Source of the DNA: Elymus sibiricus
Lineage: Eukaryota > Streptophyta > Magnoliopsida > Poales > Poaceae
Assembly (NCBI GenBank): GCA_039707655.1
Contig: CM077676.1
Coordinates: 238,091,866 to 238,155,865 of the forward strand
DNA length: 64,000 bases
Direction of reading: 5' to 3'
The notes under the pieces are model-generated. The model had not been told where the DNA came from, did no database searches, and saw only the letters and a program-made list of their open reading frames with translations. This document shows, in pieces, positions 33,188 to 45,400 of this stretch (position 1 is its first letter; every line of letters starts with the position of its first letter). The position numbers were made by a program, and so were the translations under genes.

Positions 33188-34246
33188 TTTGACTTGAATT
33201 TATTCACGTTAAACTCCATCCTGAAAGAGCAAAGCATTAGCAACACATTCCCAAGCGCACCCCAAGTCGCTCTTTTAAGTCGCCATCTGGACCGGCTCAA
33301 ATTGCCGGGTTAAGGTGACCGCCAGGTTCACCCCTTCAGTTTCAAACTTAGCATTTTCAACCTTTGTCCCTCATGGCGTCACAATCCACTTCCGCGAAAT
33401 CCAGAATGATATCATCTCAAATCCTTGAGTGGGTACGTCCCGTCTTGTTAGGCACGAGAATCGAGGAACCACACCGCCGAAAATTACTGCGCCGCCTAGG
33501 GTCCCGCCCTTGCCGTTTTACCTTTATTGGGCCTATAAAGAGGCCACCTCATTCCCACTTTCACTTTTTACCCTATACTCGTCTTCTTCCTCGCAACTGT
33601 CACCCCGTACGCTCGAAGCGTCGCCGCCCTCAAGTTCTCCGTCGACTTCGACAACACTCTTCTCCGCCACCCCATCGTCGCCGGAGCTCTTCAAAAATAT
33701 TCCGACCACATCCGCCGCGGCCAGGTACACCTCAATCCTTCTTTCTGGATCTGCAGCGCCTCATTTGTTTTCTTGCCGTTTGTCGGTGTTCATCAGTATG
33801 CAATAGAGCTCATCGGCCCTCTCTGCTAACAGATCCATATCTGTCGAAATGACCCGAATAAGCATTTTTATACCGCGGTAACACCAGTCTTCCCCATTCT
33901 AATCCCTATACTGCCTTCCGTAGATCCCATTATACATGGTACCGTCAGATCCATCCTCACACATCCCCTTTAAGTTTTCATTTCCATGGTATTTTCAGAT
34001 CCGTAATAATAACTACTCCGTCAGATTCTTGTTTGTCACTAGCTCCATACTTAGAGAAATCCAAACCTCCACTGTCGTCAACACCGGCTTATGATTGCCT
34101 GAGGCGGCGCGCCGGAATCCGGGTTAAGAACTTAGACATCTTGACTTGCATCATCCGACCGGCTCTTATATTCTGCCGGCTTGTCCTTCTTAAGATAACC
34201 CACCGGCTTGTCATTTTTGTCCTTGCAGCTAAACTTTTAAGCCGCC
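33188..34246 (+). other. RLG-2: upstream region of the antisense gene
   Basis: About 1 kb between the 3' LTR and the antisense ATG. It has CT-rich stretches (33540-33780) and CTTGCAGCT just before the start, so a promoter and leader intron for the antisense gene are plausible. A short frame starting ATGGCGTCACAATCC at 33373 is an alternative first exon. Confidence 0.45.
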
Positions 34247-37200
34247 ATGGCCCCCAAGACCGACAAATCCTGCAACTGGTTCAGATCACAAGTCTCAACC
34301 CTGATGCTGAATGAGCTTGTAGGGCAAGGCCTCTTGCCGGCTCAAACCGCAATCGACTGGCGGGCACCTGAGGAGGAAAGCACCCCTTAGCCCCAACAAG
34401 GTGAAGTGGTAGTCTTCGCAGAACATCTGCACAAGGGGTTTCGACCGCCCGGGTCAAAAAATTTCCGTGACGTTCTCCATTCTTTCGACCTCCGACCGCA
34501 AGATCTTGGACCAAACTCAATTACCAACCTCTGCCAATTTCAAGTTTTCTGCGAAGTGTACCTTCAAATGGCACCAAATGTCCTGCTCTTTCGCGAATTC
34601 TTCTATATCAATCATCATACTTAGTTCACCGATGGCCCCAGCATAGAGCTTGGAGGCGTCTCCATTCAAAGGCGAAGAAACACTCCCTTTCCTGAGGCCA
34701 AACTGGCAAGTCACCCCAAGGGCTGGAACAAGACTTGGTTTTACTGCAAGAGCACCGCCCCTCAAGGTGAAAATCCCCTGCCGGGTTACAGACCGGACCG
34801 GCTTATTGCTACAGTGGCCTTTCCGGGTTGGCCATCAACATAAGAACGCAAGCAATTCGCCCCTGTTTACGCCAAACTAAGGGCCTTGGTTGCCAACAGC
34901 CTTACTGGGATTGATCTGACCCGGTGCTGGGTAAGCTGGCGAATCCAGCCTCTTAGCCACATAGGCGACCTGATGTGCAATTACACTGGTGAGCCCGCTG
35001 ATGCTCAACGGTTCAGTCATGTCAATCTATTAGCGAGTGATGCCAACAAAACCATCAAGAGGCTCTTAGGAGAGACTCAGGAGAAATGCAACAAAACCGG
35101 GCTGGCCCCCTTTTGCTTAACCAACCCGGTGCCTTCAGTAAGTGTTGGCACCCCCTTTTTTTTACTCTGTTCTTAACTTGCCAACCTCATCTGCCAACTC
35201 GTCTTAATACATGCAAACGACAAATTTTGGAAGAAGAAGAAGCCCCCACAACCCGCCCCCGCTCCAGCGGAACAGCAGGATGAGCCGGCTGATACTGATA
35301 AGCCGGCTGCAGAGGACGAGGATGAGGTAGAACTTGACTCACTTGGTCGTCTTTTCATTCAACTTGCTGACGCCTCTTCTCTTCAGGACGAAACCGAAAT
35401 TAGCTATACCGACGAGCCGGAGGTAACCTTGATCTCTTCTGATTCTGACTCTCCAACACCTATTCGGAAGAAAACCCGGGCTGTGATCCGCAAGGTTCGA
35501 AGGAAGCCCCGGGTTGCCGTCCGTAAGGTGCCCTTTTCCAATCAGGATGCTCATTTAGATCCCAAATTTATTTTGAAGAAAACTCATCGAGCCGGGGCCT
35601 CCAAAAGGAAGACCCGGAGCAGTGAAGGCGAACTAAGCAGCGGGCTTCCATATGAGCCGCCATCCTGCAAAGCTCGAGCTGAGGTGCCTCTTAGCCCAAC
35701 TGATTCTTTTCCTCTAGCTGGCCTTTATAAAGAACCCTTACCCTTTAACAACTCGGCCTATCAGACGTCGCACTCCTCAGGCGAGTCAAGCGCCACATAG
35801 GCGCCAGCTTTCAATATCAATCTTGGGTAAGCAGACGTTCCTGTAATGTATATTGACCTCTTATTTTTCATCCCTGTAAATAAGTAACTCCCCCATCCCT
35901 TGTACCGCGCCAAAGCCTTTAAGAAGAAAGGAGCTGCCGAATCGTTTGACCCGGCCATTCAGACAGGCCCTCCAGTAGAGGAAACCACCTTGGCAGCCCA
36001 GGACGAGCCGCCCGTCCGAAACAGCCCACCACCGTTGATCATGACAAGTCCGGCTCACGCCTCCCCACCGGCTCAAGAGAGGGAGAATATAGTTGAAGAT
36101 CAACCCGTTCTGTAGCCCGATGCGCCGGCTCAAGAAGAAGCGCCGGCTCAGGAAGAAGTAGCGGTGACGAGTGTAGGGCAAACTGCTGCACCAGAGCCCT
36201 CCACCGCCCTTACCAAAGTCCCGACCAAACCTGAACCGGCATCAAAGGACAAAGAGAAGACAGCTCTTGAGCTTCCTAAGTTTGAAGACCAAGACGCCAG
36301 TACCCTCCATCGGGCTGTATTAACCCGGCTAATTGAAAGCCGGGACACAGAAATCGCCATGGTCACTGCATTGAAGCGGAAATATGAGGTGAGCTGCACC
36401 CTTCCTCTTGTACGATATATATATGTAGCCCCCAAGGGCCGGGTCATTATGCAATAACGATCCGGGACTTCCAATTGAAACTTGTACGTAGAACTGTCCA
36501 CCGGCGCCCTCAAAGGCCGGCTCGTCATTAACGACGGGCGGGTCTCCATAATTTAACAGAATAGATCCATGGATGCATTAGCCCCCAAGGGCCGGGTCAA
36601 AATTGCAATAATGACCCGGAACTTCCAAAGTATGATAATTTGTAAGCTCAACTTCAATCGGTAACCCCAAAGGCCGGCTCATCATTCATGATGGGCGGGT
36701 CTGCATAACTAAGCAGAAAAAACAACTCATGCATTAGCCCCCAAGTGCCATGTAGATTGCCCGCAACTGCATGGGACTTCCTTGCTTATTGTGAAGCTTG
36801 ATAATATGTAGCCCCCATGAGTCGGGCTGTCCTTCAGGGCGGTCCGGGTCATATGCATGTCATGTATAACAGTCTGCCCTGCAGGAGATGCTGGACCAAG
36901 TAGAAACCCAGGCCGCCGGCTTTCGAAAGGAGGCCAGAAAAGAGAAGAAATTGCGCCAAGAATATGAGGAAGCTGTCGCGGAGGCGAAGAAAGCTTTGGC
37001 GATTGTACAGGCCACCTTGCAAGAGACTGAGGCTACAAGAGCCACCCAAGCCACGAGAGCCGAAGAAGCGGAGGCCAAGCTTGAGCCGGCAACCCAAGAA
37101 CTGACAACTCTGAAAGGTCAAATTACCGCCATGTGTCGAGCCATATTTGGTAAGCAAAACTGAGCATAATTCATTGGACCGGCTTATCATCCTTAGCCGG

Positions 37201-37894
37201 CTTAACTGATCGTGCAGACTTGTGCGTTGCAGGCCGAAAAAATCAAACTCTTGTGCAGCTACCAGTGGTGAAACTGAAGGCGGTCTATACCTTGGTAGAA
37301 CAACTGTATATAGGCAGCTGCCGTTGCATAATGGCCGCCAAAAATACCAAGGCACCGCCTCAGCTGATTGCGGATACACTGAAAGAGCTGTCAATCGTGC
37401 CCAGGTGGTTCGACGACTGGAAAAGAGCGTGTTGCCGCACGGGAGCTCTGACCGCGCTTGCGCGGGCCAAGGCATACGTGCCGGAGCTTGACCCGGCTCA
37501 GGTGGCAGGCGGATACCCTGAGTTCAATATCGATGACACGCCATTCTCAAAGAAGGACTTCCAATGCTGCCTCAAGGAAACCCGGGTTGCGGCCACCGTT
37601 ATTGCAGAAGAAGCTGACTTGAGCAGATATCAGGCACCTTATTCAAAGAACAATGAACGGATCGAGGCCGCAAATCATCAGCCGGTGGCTCTAACCCGTA
37701 CACGTAAGCAATCCTTTGCTCCTGACGTCGACCCTTCCTCCCTGATATCCGAAGATGCCCTATTTGAAGCATTGCGCTCCATTCAGTGGTCGACCGGCGA
37801 CTCAAGCCAAGAAGAGGAGGATGACGACGGCCAGGACAAGCCGGCTCATGGTGATCCATCAGTCACGGGTGCCAGCTCTGACCCGGCGGCATAA
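34247..37894 (+). pseudogene. RLG-2 antisense gene with Transposase_28-like domain (spliced, broken)
   Basis: The ATG at 34247 reads MAPKTDKSCNWFRSQ. After a TAG the frame gives GEVVVFAEHLHKGFRPPG, VLHSFDLRPQDLGPNS and NFQVFCEVYLQMAPN-like sequence, which I recognise as PF04195 ('putative gypsy type transposon'). The domain continues in other frames (ELGGVSIQRRR, WNKTWFYCKS, NPLPGYRPDRL; then RCWVSWRIQPLS). An acidic/basic linker (35224-36388) and a coiled coil (36885-37149: KEARKEKKLRQEYEEAVAEA) follow. The last exon (37218-37894) begins DLCVAGRKN and ends TGASSDPAA. Introns 36389-36884 and 37150-37217 have GT-AG borders and keep frame. The in-frame TAG near 36113 and the first-exon TAG make it a pseudogene. 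Function in known relatives is unknown. Confidence 0.75.
36389..36884 (+). repeat. Intron of the antisense gene filled with about 155-bp tandem repeats
   Basis: Units begin TAGCCCCCAAGGGCCGGGTC at 36426 and 36579, with shorter, more diverged starts at 36735 and 36809. Spacing is 153 and 156 bases. Each full unit contains AGGCCGGCTC(G/A)TCATT and a GACGGGCGGGTCT or GATGGGCGGGTCT block. The array lies wholly between a GTGAGC donor and a CTGCAG acceptor. Confidence 0.8.
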
Positions 37895-38712
37895 ACGCCG
37901 GCTTGTCGTAGTAGGCCGATCCTTGAAAATCTTTTTGCGCGCCAAGGCCGCAGCTGATGGGCGGCTTGTAATAGGGTAGCATAAACTTCTAATATCAGTG
38001 TAAATACTTTGCACTTTTGTGAATCCTCCTGTTGGCCTTGAGAGCCGGCCTGTAATGGAATGATTCTGCCGGAACAACATGACCGTATGTGATAGTGACG
38101 ATGCCACTTTGAACGAGTGATCTTTGTTACTGTTTTCAACAAATGAAGTAGCTCAAATGGACCTAAATGAATGATATGCATGGATGCAGGCATGTATGCA
38201 GATATGATATGCCTGAATATAAGTATGTATGCAACACTGTATGTATAGGAAAAAAAAATTGCAAGTCGGACGATGCTTGAAACGGCCGGCTTAAGAAACA
38301 CAAGCCGGGATCCGCTGTCATAAAGCTGGCACTTGGCCTGGTGGTTTGTCCTCGCTTTCTGAAAGCCGGCTCTCCACAACCAATCGAACGTTTTAACTCG
38401 GACGAGTTCAGGGTCACAGACATGATTGACTCATCAGACGTACGCCGGTTTGTTTTTATAGGGAGTAGCATCTTGCTAACAGGCAGGTTTAACCAACGTT
38501 GTGGCATCTCGCCGGGTTAAAAGGGTTTTGTAAGCTAAACTCAATTGAGTTGGAAGCCCCCAAGTAACCAAGATCAACAAATAAAGATCCAGTACACAAG
38601 TTTTGAGGCAAAACCACACCTTCATACAGTGTTGCTGGTCGATATTATATTTGATCAAAAAGAGGTATATACATGATAAAAGATATGTACAAGGTGTAAC
38701 CTAGTCAATGAC
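37895..38712. other. RLG-2: region between the convergent ends of the antisense gene and pol
   Basis: No open frame of note. Transcripts from the two strands would converge here. AAGCCGGCT words, frequent throughout this element, occur several times. Confidence 0.5.
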
Positions 38713-39954
38713 TTAGGTGTAATACGGCCGGAGCTGGGCAATGTTCCAGGGCCGGCGTGTTTCCTCCTCAGACATGCGTGACTTCTCTGCTTCACGTATA
38801 TCAACCAGGTAATATGACCCGTTGTTGAGATTCTTGCTGACCACAAAGGGCCCTTCCCAAGGCGGCGAAAGCTTGTGCATGCCTGTCTGGCCTTGAATCA
38901 GACGGAGCACTAAGTCACCTTCTTGGAAAGTGCGGCTTCGAACTCTACGGCTGTGATAGCGGCGTAGGTCTTGCTGATAGATTGCTGATCTGGATGCGGC
39001 AAGGTCTCGCTCCTCCTCCAAAGCATCAAGAGCGTCTTGGCGAGCCAGCTCATTATCGACCTCCACATAAGCCGCCACCCGAGGGGAGTCATGACGAATA
39101 TCGCTTGGAAGCACGGCTTCTGCACCATAGACCATAAAAAACGGCATAAAGCCTGTCGACCTGTTGGGAGTAGTCCGTATGCTCCAAAGTACGGAAGGTA
39201 ACTCTTCTTCCAAGCAACCCGGCGTGCGCTGTAGAGGCACCATGAGCCGGGGTTTGATACCACGCAGTAATTCCTGGTTCGCTCTTTCTGCCTGTCCATT
39301 GGACTGAGGATGCGCAACCGATGCCAGATCGAGCCGGATGTGCTCCTGTTGACAGAACTGTTCCATAGCCCCCTTGGAGAGATTGGTTCCATTGTCTGTA
39401 ATGATGCTATGCGGGTAACCAAATCGGAATATCAGCTTTTTCAGAAACTTGACAGCCGTTGCTGCATCACAGTTGCTAACCGGCTCTGCTTCCACCCACT
39501 TGGTAAACTTATCCACAGCCACCAGGAGGTGCGTATGTTTGTTCTTGGAACGTTTGAAGGGTCCCACCATGTCAAGCCCCCAGACCGTGAACGGCCAGGT
39601 GATTGGGATCATCCTTAACTCCTGAGCCGGCACATGGGCCTGACGAGCGTATTTCTGGCAACCATCGCACTTACGGACAATGTCCTCTGCATCAACATGA
39701 GCTATAAGCTAGTAGAACCCATGCCGGAAAGCCTTTGCGACCAGTGATCTTGAGCCGGCGTGGTGCCCGCAATCGCCAGAGTGAATCTCATTGAGAATTG
39801 CGCGGCCTTCGTCAAGTGAAATGCAACGTTGAAAAACACCAGTGACGCTTCGCCTGTGTAACTCACCATTGACAATCGTCATAGACTTGGATCGTCTGAT
39901 GATCTATTGAGCGATAAGTTTCTCTGTTGGCAGTTCTCCCCGGCTTGGGTAAGC
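38713..39954 (-). pseudogene. RLG-2 integrase
   Basis: The HHCC zinc-binding part reads IHSGDCGHHAG and CDGCQKYAR (39640-39800) and contains TAG at 39709 in place of the W of GFYW, plus TAG at 39904. The core has WGLDMVGPF, TDNGTNLSKGAM and NGQAERANQE, the D-D-E triad. A GPY/F-like end follows (LSPPWEGPFVVSKNLNNGSYYL), and the protein ends NIAQLRPYYT. The 306-codon core is uninterrupted. Confidence 0.92.
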
Positions 39955-41913
39955 CTAGTAGGGGACCGTCCAATCAGGGATGGCATGGATAGCTGCCACG
40001 AGAGCCGCCTCTGGGTCAGGAATAGCCAAATCCTCCTCCATTGGCCACTTGACAGACGGGTTATGCAAGACGTCCAGGAACACATTGGGTGGCACTGGCT
40101 TACGCGGAGAACCCAAACGAGAGAGTGCGTCTGCCGCCTCGTTCTGCCGGTGATCAATATGGTCGACCTGATAACCTTTGAAGTGTCCAGCAATATTGGT
40201 GACTGCCTGTCGGTAAGCCGCCATAAGAGGATCCTTGGAGTCCCATGTACCTGAAACTTGCTGAGCCACCAGGTTTGAGTCGCCCAGGCACCTGACCCGG
40301 CTCAGATTCATTTCTTTGGCCATCCTAAGTCCGTGAAGCAGCGCCTCATACTCAGCTGCGTTATTGGTGCAAGTGAACATGATTCTCAAGACGTAACAGA
40401 ACTTGTCTCCTCGTGGGGAAGTAATCACAACTCCAGCCCCCGAGCCTTCGAGCTGCCTCGAGCCGTCAAAGTGTATAGACCAGTATGTTGTGTCGGGCTT
40501 CTCTTCGGGAGCTTGCAACTCTGTCCAATCATTGATAAAGTCAACCAACGCCTGAGATTTGATTGCTGTACAAGGAAGGTACTTTAGATTATGTGGACCG
40601 AGCTCAATAGCCCACTTAGCAACCCGGCCTGTGGCTTCCCGGTTCTGGATTATATCCCCAAGGGGCGCTGAACTAACCACCGTGATTGGATGCTCGTGGA
40701 AGTAATGCTTCAATTTGCGGCTAGCCATGAACACTCCGTAGACCAGCTTCTGCCAATGTGGGTATCGCTGCTTAGACTCGCTTAACACTTCGCTGACGTA
40801 ATACACAGGATGCTGGACAGGATATTCCTTGCCATCCTTTTTGCGCTCAACGACGACCGCCACACTTACAGCTCTGTTATTGGCAGCAATATACAACATC
40901 ATCGGCTCCTTCTCGCGAGGGGCAGCAAGGACAGGTGGCTCAGATAGCTGCTTAAGGGCCTCAAAAGCCTGATCTGCCTCCTTACTCCAGACGAAGTCAT
41001 CCGATTTCTTGAGCAACTGATATAACGGAATTGCTTTTTCACCAAGCCGGCTTATGAACCGGCTTAAAGCCGCAACCTGCCCAGCCAGCTTCTGCACATC
41101 ATTTAGCTTGGCCGGCTTAGCCAGGGTCGTGATTGCTTTGATTTTTTCCGGGTTAGCTTCAATGCCACGCTCAGAGATAAGGAACCCCAGAAGCTTTCCT
41201 GCAGGGACACCAAAAACACACTTCTCCGGGTTAAGCTTCATCTTGTAGACACGGAGATTGTCAAATGTTTCCTTGAGATCCTCCAATAGAGTCTCTTTCT
41301 TCCGCGACTTAACCACGATGTCGTCCACATAAGCATGAACATTCCGCCCGATCTGCTTGTGGAAACAGTTCTGCACACAACGCTGGTAAGTCGCCTGGGC
41401 GCTCTTCAGACCAAATGACATTGTTGTATAACAGAAGGCCCCAAAGGGAGTGATGAAAGCCGTCTTTGCCTGGTCTTCCGGCTTTAGCTTGATCTGATGA
41501 TAACCAGAATAAGCATCCAGGAAACATAGACTCTCACAACGACCCGTAGCATCGATGATCTGGTCAATACGGGGTAAGGCAAAGGGGTCACTTGGACAAG
41601 CCTTATTCAGGTCTGTGTAATCAACACACATCCGCCAAGTCCCGTTTTTCTTCAGAACAAGTACTGGGTTAGCCAACCACTCGGGATGAAAGACCTCGAC
41701 GATGAACTCGGCAGCTAGGAGCCGGGCCACTTCTTCTCCAATAGCTTTCCGCCTCTCCTCGTTGAAGCGACGGAGAAACTGGCGAACTGGTTTAAACTTG
41801 GGATCCACATTAAGGGAGTGCTCAGCGAGTTCTCTCGGTACACCTGGCATGTCAGAAGGTTTCCATGCGAACATGTCCCGATTCTCACAGATGAATTCGA
41901 TGAGCGCGCTTTC
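39955..41913 (-). pseudogene. RLG-2 reverse transcriptase and dual RNase H
   Basis: RT motifs in order: FHPEWLANPVLVLKKNGTWR, DLNKACPSDPFALPRID, FLDAYSGYHQI and HAYVDDIVVKS (near 41310-41345). GVFMASRKLKHYFHEHPITV marks the first, degenerate RNase H. A second RNase H follows with SIHFDGSRQLEGSGAGVVI, NNAAEYEALLHGLR and GDSNLVAQQVSG, giving the D-E-D pattern. The 639-codon stretch from 41874 is uninterrupted. It ends at a TAG inside the linker to integrase. Confidence 0.92.
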
Positions 41914-42669
41914 CTATTTGGGATCCATATTCGCCCCGATGGTGAACTGCTCTGAAGAATTGCCTGGGGCGAAGTCAACTTGCTTTGTATCTCTGGCCGA
42001 CTTAAACTTGAGCAGGGGGTCAGACTCCGCAGTGGGCTTCTTTAGAGACGTCCTGTCAGCCGGGTCAACATTATCCTTGTAATACCGCAACTCCTCCGCG
42101 GCGCAAGCCGTCTCCGCGTAAGCTGCATCTCCTTCCTCGCACTCGAGTGCGATTTTCCGGTTTCCTTCCACTGTGATGGTTCCCCTTGGCCCTGGCATCT
42201 TCATTTTCAGGTAGACATAACATGGGCGCGCCATGAACCGCGCGTAAGCCGGCCGGCCAAACAGGGCGTGGTATGGGCTCTTGAGCTTGACCACCTCGAA
42301 GGACAGGAACTCAGAACGCCAGTTATCTTCTGAGCCAAAGGCCACCTCAAGGGAAATTCTTCCCATGGGATATGCCGACTTGCCAGGAACAATGCCGTGA
42401 AAGACTGTAGAAGACGGAGTTAACTGTTTATCAGACAGATTCATCCGCCTGAACGTGTCATAATACAGGATGTTGATGCTGCTGCCCCCGTCCATGAGCA
42501 CCTTTGTCAAGGTATAACCACCGACTTGTGGCGCAACCACCAAAGCCAAGTGGCCGGGGTGATCGAGTATGGCTGGATGATCCGCCCTGCTCCAGGTGAC
42601 CGGCTGCTCCGTCCAGTTGAGGTAGTACGGGGTTGCCGGCTCAACCATGTGGGCGGCTCTTCGCTGCAC
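41914..42669 (-). pseudogene. RLG-2 protease region
   Basis: The catalytic loop is KVLMDGGSSINILYYDTF (near 42450-42505), the DGGSS variant of the retroviral-type DT/SG site that Tat elements use. SPYHALFGRPAYARFMA follows, typical of the protease C-terminal half. The region ends in ANMDPK-TAG at 41914. Confidence 0.88.
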
Positions 42670-42819
42670 CTTCCGATCCCGCTTACAGGTGCTGGTGGTG
42701 AAGACGTGATACTGTCCGCTATTTAACTGCTTCGGGTTACTCTGAAATCCTGCCGTGCCAGACTGGTGCTGGTTTCCCTGGTTGCCTCTCTGATTGCCGC
42801 CTCTCGCATTCCCAGCCCC

Positions 42820-45378
42820 CTAGAACCTGCCGCCTTGGCCACCATTTCCCTGGAAGCTGGGTCCGGCAAAAGGCCCCTGCAAGCCGGCTCCTGAGAAGCC
42901 GGGTCCTGGGTTGGTGGGTTGTCCGCCGTTGCCCCCACCATGATGATGATGCTGGAAGGCACGCTTGGCGAACTCTTGCATCACATAGCAATTTTCCCAG
43001 GAGTGAGTGGACGGTTTACCATTATAATTGTGCTTCGGACAAGGAGCTTTGAGGAGTTCTTCATACGTGAGAGGGCGATTGCCGGAGGGCGGCTTCCTGG
43101 AACCGTCATCTTGACGCTGACCCTTGTTTGCTGCGTTCGTGTTCGCCACCAAATCCGAGCTACCATCGTGACCCTTGCGCTTCCCACCATTGTTGCTCTG
43201 ACCGTTGTCGTTGTTCTGCTGCTGACCCTTACCGCTAGCCTTCTTTCCCTTGCCAGATTTCTCCTCGTCTGACAGCGGATCCTTGGTGTTATCCGACTCT
43301 GCATACCGGGTTAAGACATCCATGAGGTCTCCCATGTCCTGAACCTTTCACTTGAGCCGCCCAAGCTTCTGAACCAGCGGTTGAAACTTACATGTTCGTT
43401 CCAGAACAAGCACCGCCTGAGCCGCCGTGATGCTGTCAGAACTGTGCATAACCTCTGCAACCCGGCGAGCCCAATGGTGTGCTGACTCATCCTCGCGCTG
43501 GACACAACGCTCAAGGTCCACAATTGTGGTTGGCCTCTTGCAGGTCCCCTGGAAGTTCTTGATGAAACGCTCCTTCAGCTCCTGCCAGGAGTTGATAGAA
43601 TTTGCCGGTAAGTTTTTCATCCAGGTACGTGCAGGGCCCTCCAACATCAACGGCAAGTAGCGCGCCAGGACTGATTCGCTTGCACCCAACAAGTCCATCG
43701 CTAGCTCATAGCTCTCGACCCACTCCATAGGCTCTAAATTCGCTGTGTAGTTAGGAACCTTGCGAGGCCCCTTGAAATCTGAGGGAATGCGTGCCTCTCG
43801 CAGCGCCGGCACCAAGCAGGGGGTTCCAACCAGGCTGCTCGACGAACTCTCAGGCCGGCCGTCAGGCCGGGTTATCTCAGGCGAACGATGCACTTCCGGC
43901 GGGTTAGCATTCGGCGGCGGGTTAACGCGCGCCGGCGCGCTGACGTGTGCTGGCGGGTCACGCCCTGCCCGCGTGTTTTCCTCCTCCCATGCTCGCAGAA
44001 TCCGGGCTGCGTCAGCCACGTCCTGCGGGATCCTGGGCTGCTGCTGCTTCGCCAGTGGTTGGGCGGCCCTCCGGCGGCGTGCGCTGCTGGAGACCATGGG
44101 CGACTCAGGGTGCTGACTCCTGGAGCGGCTCTGATGAGGGGTTGAGTGAAGCCGATGCTGGCTATGCGAGTAATTGGCTTGCTGCACCACTGCCGTCTTG
44201 AGCATCGCAATGGCATTCCTGGCCTCTGTCTGAATCGGGCCGTCCCCCTCAATCGGAATAGATGCCAAGTTGTGGGTTGCTGCCTGCACGTTATCCACCG
44301 GGTTGGAGTAGTGTCCAATTGGGGTTTGGAACCGGTGAGACGGCGGCTGCTGCTGCTGATCTGGTGTACGAAGTCGGGCCGGCTCTCACTGCTGAATGAG
44401 CTGCTGTAGCGGCTCTCTCGGGGGGATAACTCTAGCCCCCAGGGTTGTCGGAGCAGGCGGCGTTGTGAACAGCTGAGTTGGCTCGAGATCAGCCGGAAGC
44501 CGGCTCTGGCGACGCCTCCGATGAACAAGCTCGGACTCAGCCTGCCGACGGCTCAGGTACTGTGTCTCCTCGTCAAGGCGCTGCCTCTCCGCGGCGATCT
44601 GTGCCTGCTCCTGTACCATGCGGGCGTTCTCTGCATTGATGTCCTCTTGGATCTTGGCCATCTCCTCGCGACACTTCACGATCTCCGTGTTGCATGCCGT
44701 TGCGTTCTCTGCAGTGACCGGCTCAGCCAACAGGGTCGCCAACGTATTCATCAAATCTGCGAGTGCCTGAACCCCGGTCTTCTGAGAGCTGGAGGCCGAG
44801 GCGCCGGCCCCTCCTGAGCCGGCTAGGAGGTTGTTCCGTCCTGCCGTCGGATTGGCCGGGTCTCGCGCTGGATCTTGCCTACCCGCCATGTACACCGCCA
44901 CAAAGCAAGGCGGATCAGGGCTCTCCGGGAAGACGTCGTCCGTGTGCCCCAGCCTACCATCATGTAGCGGAAGAATTGACTCAGTCTCCCCCATCGAGGA
45001 CTCGCCGTCAGACTGGACCAGCGTGTCGTCCTGAGATAGGGAGTTCTCCGACAGGGCCACCCCTTGGGTGAAACCCACAAAAGCATGATCTGGGCCGGCT
45101 TGACGCAGACCGGGTCTCGCCGGGAGCTGACCGAGCCGGCACGCCGTCTCGACACCAGCGACGCTCTCCAACCCGGCGGCCGGCTCGCCGACCACGCCGA
45201 TGAAGGTATGGATCTTGCTGAAGGGGACCCGGTACCCATACTCGATTGAGTCGGCGTCGGGGCCCTAGTGTGAATCGTCGATGTAGAGCTTTCCGCGGCG
45301 GCTCTTGGTCATCATGCCAACCGCGTACTTCCCGAACCCTGGAAGGGATCCCGCTAAGAACTCAACTCCACCGTGCAT
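42820..45378 (-). pseudogene. RLG-2 gag domain region
   Basis: The N-terminal stretch reads FLAGSLPGFGKYAVGMMT, KIHTFIGVVGEP and a coiled-coil-like EEMAKIQEDINAENARMVQE (near 44600-44690). The capsid domain is near 43350-43800 with EWVESYELAMDLLGASE, WQELKERFIKNFQGT and AHHWARRVAEVMHSSD. A linker with CPKHNYNGKPSTHSWENC (near 42990-43050) replaces a classical CCHC knuckle; this C-x-H-style motif is usual in Tat gag. Stops: TAG 45265, TGA 44386, TGA 43348, TAG 42820. Confidence 0.85.
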
Positions 45379-45398
45379 GAGCCCCACGGTGGGCGCCA
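45379..45398 (-). other. RLG-2 primer-binding site, tRNA-Lys type
   Basis: The plus strand reads GAGCCCCACGGTGGGCGCCA, which equals the 3' end of plant tRNA-Lys(CUU) including CCA as I remember it. It lies two bases inside the 5' LTR. All 20 bases pair. Confidence 0.85.
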
Positions 45399-45400
45399 AC

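Larger units (their letters stand above)
38713..45378 (-). pseudogene. RLG-2 gag-pol: one 2,221-codon frame with eight premature stops
   Basis: The frame opens with an ATG at 45376-45378 directly beside the primer site and closes with TAA at 38713-38715, 6,666 bases in all. I checked the frame codon by codon across the stop positions and relied on the listed open stretches between them. It holds TAG at 45265, 42820, 41914, 39955, 39904 and 39709, and TGA at 44386 and 43348. No frameshift is needed anywhere. Every stop is one C-to-T (or G-to-A) step from CAG, CGA or TGG. Domains are listed separately. Whether translation really starts at 45378 is uncertain, since relatives may use a later ATG. 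Confidence 0.9.
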
